A DNA stretch of 64,000 nucleotides from Serratia sp. AKBS12. Lineage in GTDB: Bacteria; Pseudomonadota; Gammaproteobacteria; Enterobacterales; Enterobacteriaceae. Below are positions 58,536 to 64,000 of the stretch, in pieces. The translations under genes were made by a program, and so were the position numbers. The stretch is from positions 186,001-250,000 of the forward strand of contig NZ_JANUSB010000009.1 of NCBI RefSeq assembly GCF_024793895.1, written 5' to 3'. The notes under the pieces were generated by a model. It was not told the origin of the DNA and searched no databases. It worked only from the letters and a program-made list of their open reading frames with translations. Each line of letters begins with the position of its first letter. Positions within the stretch are counted from its first letter, which is position 1.

Positions 58536-60305
58536 ATGACAGAGCGACAGTGCAAAGCAACACGCTATGACAAGTACCCGGAAGTGGCGGTGCAAGGGTT
58601 TGATAATGCTGCCTGGCAAGGTTGGCCGGCGGTGACAAAGGCTGTCGGTCGCAAGATCGCCGCCCTTGGGTTGCGCAAAACCTTGTTGGTGGTGGATTGC
58701 TATCATGGGGTAAGGCTGAGCGAGCTTATCGAGAATTTTATCGACCCTCTGAGGCCGGTCAGCAGTATTAACGCCGAATCGGCCAAATATGACGAGGCGC
58801 ATATTCACGCGATGATTGCGCGCAATTTAACCGATGACCGTGTGTTTGGCGTGTTGTCATGCCATGAGATGGGCGAATTTTTTGATGTTGAACGCGTGCA
58901 GCGATTACGCGAGCAGATTGCGAACGTTGAAAGTGGACTTGTCGTAATTTATGGGCCTGGTGCGGCGCTGATCGCCGAAGGCGACGTGCTGGTCTATGCC
59001 GACATGGCGCGCTGGGAAATCCAGCAGCGGTTCCGGCGCGGTGAGTTGGGTAACTGGGGGGCGGCAAATGTGGACGAAGACGTGCTGCGCCGCTACAAAC
59101 GGGCCTTCTTTGTGGAATGGCGGGTCTTCGATCGCCATAAAGCTCCGCTGTTACAGCGCGCGGATTTTGTGTTGGATACCAATCAGTTCGGCCAGCCGAA
59201 GGTCGTAACGGGCGAGGCGTTCCACGCGGGGTTACAGCAGACAACCCGTCGTCCCTTCCGCGTTGTCCCCTTTTTTGACCCCGGTATCTGGGGCGGCCAA
59301 TGGATGAAACAACAGTTTGATCTCGACCCGACGGCAGCCAACTACGCATGGTGTTTTGACTGCGTGCCCGAGGAAAACAGCCTGCTAATGCGTTTTGGTG
59401 ACGTTCGGGTCGAGATCCCCTCACAGGATTTGGTGCTGTTATATCCCCGGCCCTTGCTGGGGGAGCAGGTGCATGCTCGTTTCGGTGCTGAATTTCCGAT
59501 CCGTTTTGACCTGTTGGATACCGTTGGTGGGCAAAATCTCAGTTTCCAAGTGCATCCGCTGACTGAATACATTCAACAGCATTTCGGTATGCACTATACC
59601 CAAGATGAAAGCTATTACATTCTGGCGGCGGAGCCAGGGGCCGAAGTGTATCTGGGAGTGAAAACCGCTACCGAACCACAGGCCATGATGGCCGATCTGG
59701 CTATGGCGCAAAGAGGCGAGAAACCCTTCGATGATGAACGTTTTGTAAACCGTTTCCCGGCGCGCAAACATGATCATTTCCTGATCCCGGCGGGAACGGT
59801 GCACTGCTCCGGTGCGGGATCGCTGGTATTGGAGATCAGCGCTACGCCATACATTTTCACGTTTAAATTATGGGACTGGGGCCGCCAGGGGTTGGATGGC
59901 CTTCCGCGCCCTGTGCATTTGCAGCATGGCGAGCAGGTTATCAATTGGCAATGTGACACCGACTGGGTGACGCAACATTTGGTCAACCGCATTGAACCGG
60001 TTGCCACAGGAAGCGGTTGGCAAGAAGAGCGCACGGGTCTGCACGAACGCGAGTTTATCGAAACGCGGCGACACTGGTTCAGCGAGCCGGTATTACACCA
60101 CACCGCAGGGCGGGTGAACGTGCTGAATCTGGTGGAGGGTGAAGAGGCGGTGGTTGAAAGCCCCGAGGGGCATTTCGCTCCCTTTGTGGTGCACTACGCG
60201 GAAACCTTCATCGTACCGGCTGCGGTGGGGGCGTATCGCATCAGTCCTCATGGCGCTAGTTTGGGTAAAACCCTTGGCACGATCAAAGCCTGGGTAAGGG
60301 GATAG
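58536..60305 (+). CDS. Class I mannose-6-phosphate-isomerase-like protein with long N-terminal extension
   Basis: 589 residues. The C-terminal half is a type I phosphomannose isomerase fold with all four zinc ligands: Q338, H340 (FQVHP), E358 (DESYYIL) and H423 (PAGTVHCSG). It is predicted to interconvert an aldose-6-phosphate and a ketose-6-phosphate. The first 270 residues are extra: an alpha/beta region with VVIYGPGAALI and no intact Walker A motif, whose role I cannot name. The start at 58536 has AGAAGAA upstream. An ATG 27 bases earlier lacks a ribosome-binding site. First gene of the PTS operon, 4 bases before EIIA. Confidence 0.78.
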   Translation: MTERQCKATRYDKYPEVAVQGFDNAAWQGWPAVTKAVGRKIAALGLRKTLLVVDCYHGVRLSELIENFIDPLRPVSSINAESAKYDEAHIHAMIARNLTDDRVFGVLSCHEMGEFFDVERVQRLREQIANVESGLVVIYGPGAALIAEGDVLVYADMARWEIQQRFRRGELGNWGAANVDEDVLRRYKRAFFVEWRVFDRHKAPLLQRADFVLDTNQFGQPKVVTGEAFHAGLQQTTRRPFRVVPFFDPGIWGGQWMKQQFDLDPTAANYAWCFDCVPEENSLLMRFGDVRVEIPSQDLVLLYPRPLLGEQVHARFGAEFPIRFDLLDTVGGQNLSFQVHPLTEYIQQHFGMHYTQDESYYILAAEPGAEVYLGVKTATEPQAMMADLAMAQRGEKPFDDERFVNRFPARKHDHFLIPAGTVHCSGAGSLVLEISATPYIFTFKLWDWGRQGLDGLPRPVHLQHGEQVINWQCDTDWVTQHLVNRIEPVATGSGWQEERTGLHEREFIETRRHWFSEPVLHHTAGRVNVLNLVEGEEAVVESPEGHFAPFVVHYAETFIVPAAVGAYRISPHGASLGKTLGTIKAWVRG

Positions 60306-60309
60306 CAGC

Positions 60310-60738
60310 ATGTTGAAAGTGATTGTGACATCTCATGGACCACTGGCCGAAGCGCTGATCGGCAGCGCGCGGATGGTGTATGGCGAACTGCCGGGAACCA
60401 GCCATGTCGTTTTACGTGAGGGGGCCGGTATTGACGCATTTAAGCAGGACTTTGCCGCCGAACTGCACCGCACAGGTGAGGGGGCTGACGGGGTGCTGGT
60501 ACTGTGCGACATGCTGTGTGGCACTCCCTACAACGTGGCCTGCCGGCATGCCTTTGATCCAGTGACGCCGGTGCCGATGGCGGTGGTAACCGGAGTGAAT
60601 TTTCCCATGTTGCTGATGAGTGCCGAATTGCTGGAGGAAAAGGATGTTCAACTGGCGGCACAGGCGCTGGTGTCACAGGGCAGCGAAGCGATTGTTTTTG
60701 CCCGGCCAACGCCAACGGCGCAAACGGATGATTTCTGA
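60310..60738 (+). CDS. PTS mannose-family EIIA
   Basis: 142 residues. Phosphocarrier domain with the phosphorylated histidine H9 in VTSHGPLAEAL and the family motif DMLCGTPYNVA (about 72-82). It takes phosphate from HPr and passes it to EIIB. It is a separate protein, unlike ManX where EIIA and EIIB are fused. It lies 4 bases after the isomerase gene and 9 bases before EIIB. Confidence 0.9.
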   Translation: MLKVIVTSHGPLAEALIGSARMVYGELPGTSHVVLREGAGIDAFKQDFAAELHRTGEGADGVLVLCDMLCGTPYNVACRHAFDPVTPVPMAVVTGVNFPMLLMSAELLEEKDVQLAAQALVSQGSEAIVFARPTPTAQTDDF

Positions 60739-60747
60739 GGAGAGAAT

Positions 60748-61248
60748 ATGACTATTTCATTCGTACGGATCGACGATCGGGTCATTCATGGCCAACTGGT
60801 GACTCGCTGGGCAAAAGAGCTGCCCTGCGACGGCATTGTGGCGATTGATGACGAGGTTGCCGCGGATCCGTTGCTGTCATCCGTGATGAAAGGGGCAGTA
60901 CAAGACACCAAGGTGTGGCTATTTACCGTGCAGCAGGCGATAGAAAAATTGCCGAAAGTGATCGCCAGCGACAAACAGTATTTTGTGATTGGCAAGTCGC
61001 CGGTCACGCTGCGCCGACTGATGGAGGCAGGGATCGATCTGAGCAATCGCAACAAGAAGATCAACGTCGGGCCGATGTCTGCCCGCAAGGACACGGTGAC
61101 TATCGGCCCGAATCAATCGGTGAGCGTTAATGAGGTAAATGCCTTTGATTTCTTGACCGAACATGGGCATGCCATTGAATTCCGTTTAGTCCCGGACGCC
61201 AGCCACTTCAGCTGGCTGGATGCTAAAAAGAAACTCAAACAAGCCTGA
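60748..61248 (+). CDS. PTS mannose/sorbose-family EIIB
   Basis: 166 residues, full EIIB domain. The phosphorylated histidine is H14 in RIDDRVIHGQLVTRWAK. It hands phosphate to the incoming sugar at EIIC/EIID. Relatives are SorB, AgaB and ManX-EIIB, so the substrate (mannose, sorbose, amino sugar, fructosyl-amine and so on) cannot be chosen. Strong GAGGAGAG ribosome-binding site. Overlaps no other gene. Confidence 0.9.
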   Translation: MTISFVRIDDRVIHGQLVTRWAKELPCDGIVAIDDEVAADPLLSSVMKGAVQDTKVWLFTVQQAIEKLPKVIASDKQYFVIGKSPVTLRRLMEAGIDLSNRNKKINVGPMSARKDTVTIGPNQSVSVNEVNAFDFLTEHGHAIEFRLVPDASHFSWLDAKKKLKQA

Positions 61249-61264
61249 AAGGCGGGAGTTGACT

Positions 61265-62065
61265 ATGTGGTTTGAAGCGACGCTTATCGGGATACTTTGT
61301 TATCTCGGCGCGCTGAGCAGCCCCTGGCTGCTGGGGCTGACCGGGGGCTGGTACATTCTCAGCCGTCCGTTGGTTTCCGGCATGCTGGTGGGGGTTATTC
61401 TCGGCGATGTACAGACTGGCATTATCATCGGTGTGGCGGTACAGGCGGTATATATCGCCATGGTAACCCCGGGCGGATCGATGCCTGCCGACCTCAATTT
61501 TGTGGCGTTCCCGGCGATTGCATTGGGTATCCTCTCCGGTAAAGGGCCCGAGGTGGCCGTCGCCCTGGCGGCGACTATCGGCATCATGGGCACCGTGCTG
61601 TTCAACGCCATGATGGTGCTCAATTCCTACTGGAATCACCGTGCGGATCTGGCGCTGGAGCAGGGGGACGAGCGGAGTATTTACCTAAATAGCGCCATCT
61701 GGCCCCAGGTCACCAACTTCCTGCTGCGTTTTATCCCGACCTTTATCGCCGTTTTCTTCGGGGCGCGTTATATCAATGCCTTTATGGACAGTTTGCCAGC
61801 GCTGGTATTAACCACCATGAACGTGGTCGGCGGCATTCTACCTGCGGTCGGTATCGCCATTCTTCTCAAACAGATCATTAAAAGCTATAGCATGCTGATT
61901 TACTTCCTGGTGGGGTTCATCTGCATTGTTTTCCTCAAGCTGAATATGGTGGCACTGGTGATCGTCGGCGCGCTGCTGGCACTGATTCACTACAACTATA
62001 AGCCAGAGCCGCAGGTGACCGCCTTACAGGCAGCGCCCAAGGCTGACGATGAGGATGAATTCTGA
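61265..62065 (+). CDS. PTS mannose-family EIIC
   Basis: 266 residues, hydrophobic, a ManY/SorA/AgaW-type membrane component. Recognisable N-terminal block LSRPLVSGMLVGVILGDVQT (about 34-53), followed by the PGGSMPADLNFVAFPAIALG stretch. A hydrophilic acidic tail (KADDEDEF) ends the protein. The start at 61265 follows GGGAG; an in-frame earlier ATG would overlap the EIIB gene and add 15 charged residues. The stop overlaps the EIID start (TGATG). Confidence 0.9.
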   Translation: MWFEATLIGILCYLGALSSPWLLGLTGGWYILSRPLVSGMLVGVILGDVQTGIIIGVAVQAVYIAMVTPGGSMPADLNFVAFPAIALGILSGKGPEVAVALAATIGIMGTVLFNAMMVLNSYWNHRADLALEQGDERSIYLNSAIWPQVTNFLLRFIPTFIAVFFGARYINAFMDSLPALVLTTMNVVGGILPAVGIAILLKQIIKSYSMLIYFLVGFICIVFLKLNMVALVIVGALLALIHYNYKPEPQVTALQAAPKADDEDEF

Positions 62066-62886
62066 TGGATGCACCAACTCCAAAATTGAATAAGCAGGAT
62101 CTGCGCCGTTGCTGGCGTAGCTGGATGATGTATAACCTGTCATCGATGAGCTTTGAAAGGTTGGAATCATACGGTTTTTGCCTGAGTATGATGCCGGCGC
62201 TGAAAAAGCTTTATCGGGATAAACCGCAGCGTATCGAGGCCATCCGTCGCCATACCTCGTTCTATAATACTGAGCCGCAACTGGGCGCGATTGTTAACGG
62301 TATGGTGATTGGGCTGGAGGAAAAACGTGCTAACGGCGAGCCGATCGACGGGGAAACCATCAATACGCTCAAGGTGGGCCTGATGGGGCCGGTGGCCGGC
62401 ATCGGCGACTCCATGGTGCCGGGGATGCTGATCCCCATCCTGTTGAGCATTGGTATGGCGCTGGCTGCCGGCGGCAGCATGATTGGCCCATTGTTCTACA
62501 TCATCGCGTTCAGCCTGATTGTTATTCCCGGGTCTTACTGGCTGTTTATGAAGGGCTACCACATGGGTTCTGGCTCGGTCGAGATGCTGGTGAGCAGCAA
62601 ATCCTCTCGTCTGCGTGAAGCGCTTTCCCTGCTGGGGGTGTTCGTCATGGGTGGCGTTGCGGCGAGCTATGTAAAACTGGGGACCGGCCTGGAGTTCGTT
62701 ACCAAAGACGGGGTGAATATACATTTACAGCAAATGCTGGATGGTATTTTCCCAAACCTGATGCCGCTGATAGTAGTGCTAATGACCTGGTATCTGATGG
62801 CTAAACGGGGGCTTTCGCCGGTAAAAGCGATGCTGGGGCTGTTGGTGTTGGCGGCGGTTGGGGTGGCCTGCGGTTTGTTCGCTTAA
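62065..62886 (+). CDS. PTS mannose-family EIID
   Basis: 273 residues, ManZ/SorM/AgaD-type membrane protein. Conserved blocks: RCWRSWMMYNLSSMSFERLE (about 10-29), FYNTEPQLGAIVNGMVIGLE (about 67-86) and GDSMVPGMLIPILLS. It forms the translocator with EIIC. One base overlaps with the EIIC stop, so it is translationally coupled. Last gene of the operon, followed by a hairpin. Confidence 0.9.
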   Translation: MDAPTPKLNKQDLRRCWRSWMMYNLSSMSFERLESYGFCLSMMPALKKLYRDKPQRIEAIRRHTSFYNTEPQLGAIVNGMVIGLEEKRANGEPIDGETINTLKVGLMGPVAGIGDSMVPGMLIPILLSIGMALAAGGSMIGPLFYIIAFSLIVIPGSYWLFMKGYHMGSGSVEMLVSSKSSRLREALSLLGVFVMGGVAASYVKLGTGLEFVTKDGVNIHLQQMLDGIFPNLMPLIVVLMTWYLMAKRGLSPVKAMLGLLVLAAVGVACGLFA

Positions 62887-62911
62887 CTTAACCCGGCACG
62901 GTAAGGCAAAA

Positions 62912-62935
62912 CGGGCGCAGCGTTAGTTGCGCCCG
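62912..62935. terminator. Hairpin between the PTS operon and convergent isomerase gene
   Basis: CGGGCGCA (62912-62919) pairs with TGCGCCCG (62928-62935). No long T-run; TGTTTAT follows. Probably serves converging genes. Confidence 0.6.
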
Positions 62936-62941
62936 GGGTGT

Positions 62942-63724
62942 TTATGGCTCAAAACGCCGCCATTTTTCCGCTACGCTGCCCGGTTTGGCAATGAACTGGA
63001 AGCGAGCCGGATCGGTTTCGAACTGTGAATACAAGGGCTTATTGCTCAAACCGAACTCATGATATTGACGAGGCCCGATGGCGTGCAGCCGGACGGATTG
63101 ATAATGCGGGTTATGCTGCCAGACGATATTATTGCCTTGCAGCAGCGGGTACCACGCCAGTCCTTTGTATTGGCGTACTGTATCGTATTCAAATCCATAT
63201 TCACGATCGCACCAGGCAGCGAAAGTGAGTGGCTGATAAGGATCGGCGGAAATCGTGGCGTGCGCCCAGCCCGGCGGTACCAGCACCTTTTCACCGGGGC
63301 CGGCATGGACGGCCAGGCAGCGCCCTGGCTCATAGGCCACCCGCTCTTGCATATAAACGATCGCTTTACCCTGCCAGATTTCGTACAGCTCCGGCGGTGA
63401 CCAGCCGCTATGCGTGCTGATACGGTGCACATGCCCTTGGCTGCGTATTGGTTCCTGGCCCAATTGGCCTTTGGCATAGGTGACAATGCCGAACAGTAAC
63501 ATGCGCTTCTTCAATTCGGCCAAATGTTGCTGTTTGGCAACGTCCATGGCGATGGCATACACCTGTTCTGGTCCATCGCAGTCAGGATTGCGCAAGGAAC
63601 GACGTATTTGTTCCAACGTACGAATCTCCGGCAACGGGCCTATTACGTCATCACCATAACCAAATCCCAACGGGTCATGCTTAATGCGGACATCAAGCCC
63701 AAATTGCAGCATTAAGTCACTCAT
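62942..63724 (-). CDS. Cupin-type phosphoglucose-isomerase-like protein
   Basis: 260 residues. It fits the small cupin glucose-6-phosphate isomerase family best known from Archaea: the metal motif H-x-H then E in GHVHRISTHSGWSPPELYEI (about 98-117), and a later His in VPPGWAHATIS. Cytoplasmic. Predicted to interconvert aldose- and ketose-6-phosphates. The start at 63724 begins MSDLMLQFGLD; an in-frame earlier start would add 10 residues. It overlaps the preceding, similar gene by 8 bases. It converges on the PTS operon, so both transcription units serve the same sugar module. Confidence 0.8.
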   Translation of the reverse strand: MSDLMLQFGLDVRIKHDPLGFGYGDDVIGPLPEIRTLEQIRRSLRNPDCDGPEQVYAIAMDVAKQQHLAELKKRMLLFGIVTYAKGQLGQEPIRSQGHVHRISTHSGWSPPELYEIWQGKAIVYMQERVAYEPGRCLAVHAGPGEKVLVPPGWAHATISADPYQPLTFAAWCDREYGFEYDTVRQYKGLAWYPLLQGNNIVWQHNPHYQSVRLHAIGPRQYHEFGLSNKPLYSQFETDPARFQFIAKPGSVAEKWRRFEP

Positions 63725-64000
63725 ACTGTGCCTCCGCTTTCCATCCCTCGCCATCGACCAACACTCGCAGTTTGAATCCTCGTGGTTGCAGTGCCTCGTA
63801 ATTGTGGCCGGCGACCGTTGGCCACACTGCCAGCGTAGAGAGCACTTTGTGCCCGATGTTGATCAAGCGATGGGCGGTAAAGGAGGGGATATGGTGAACG
63901 CTACCGGGAGAAACCCGTTCCAGCGAACAGGTGCCGTCCTGATGTTGCAGCAACAGCAGGCCATGTCCTCGTAGGCCAAAATAGATCTCGGCCTGCTCGG
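63717..64000 (-). CDS. Second cupin-type phosphoglucose-isomerase-like protein, partial
   Basis: C-terminal 94 residues only; the frame is open to the right edge of the window and the N-terminus lies beyond it. AEIYFGLRGHGLLLLQ with a metal-binding Glu, then PGSVHHIPSFTAHRLINIG with the last metal His, match the end of cupin phosphoglucose isomerases. Paralogue of the gene at 62942-63724 and overlapping it by 8 bases, so probably the upstream gene of the same operon. The HxH half of the metal site would lie outside the window. Confidence 0.72.
   Translation of the reverse strand, partial: EQAEIYFGLRGHGLLLLQHQDGTCSLERVSPGSVHHIPSFTAHRLINIGHKVLSTLAVWPTVAGHNYEALQPRGFKLRVLVDGEGWKAEAQYE

Overview
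The window looks like chromosomal DNA of a Serratia-like enterobacterium (Yersiniaceae). It is GC-rich. It carries the E. coli-type blocks rlmG/fadH, ileX-mug-rpoD-dnaG-rpsU-tsaD-plsY-folB-uppP-cca, ygiM-ygiF-glnE-hldE and ubiK-ribB-zupT-ygiD in enteric order, with proteins at or near their E. coli lengths. The genus is an inference from protein similarity and layout; no database search was possible.

Layout. 0-3.5 kb: rlmG and fadH, convergent. 3.9-11.8 kb: an ABC-F ATPase, then a MocR-type regulator divergent from gabT-gabD-permease (GABA to succinate), then yfcF. 12.1-20.7 kb: an orphan type VI secretion island with VgrG, a 526-residue helical protein, a 41-residue membrane peptide, a PAAR-Rhs polymorphic toxin with an unrecognised C-terminal domain, and its AT-rich immunity candidate. 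20.8-33.2 kb: a two-armed catabolic island around a LacI-family regulator. The left arm encodes two internally duplicated SnoaL/NTF2-like proteins, a histidinol-dehydrogenase-like enzyme and an amidase. The right arm encodes an MFS transporter, a second histidinol-dehydrogenase-like enzyme, an SDR, an alpha/beta hydrolase, an HpcH/HpaI aldolase and a bicupin, and ends at a 14-bp-stem terminator beside tRNA-Ile2. I recognise no described pathway with this gene set, so it is the main candidate for an undescribed system.

33.4-43.2 kb is core genome: tRNA-Ile2(CAU), mug, the rpsU-dnaG-rpoD macromolecular-synthesis operon, tsaD, plsY, folB, uppP and cca. 43.3-46.0 kb is an inserted MalX/MalI-like unit: a glucose-family PTS EIICB with two abutting operators in front and a LacI-family regulator behind. 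46.1-57.3 kb is core again: ygiM, ygiF, glnE, hldE, yjeH, ubiK, FMN-riboswitch-controlled ribB, zupT and ygiD.

57.3-64.0 kb is a sugar-phosphate module. A LacI-family repressor faces an operon for a 589-residue mannose-6-phosphate-isomerase-like enzyme and a complete mannose-family PTS (EIIA, EIIB, EIIC, EIID), with two matching 18-bp operators between them. On the other strand follow two overlapping cupin-type phosphoglucose-isomerase-like genes, the second cut by the window edge. The sugar cannot be named from sequence.

Accessory modules therefore sit between conserved enteric blocks: about 30 kb between fadH and ileX, 3 kb between cca and ygiM, and at least 6.7 kb after ygiD. I saw no insertion sequence, integrase, prophage, CRISPR array or rRNA gene.
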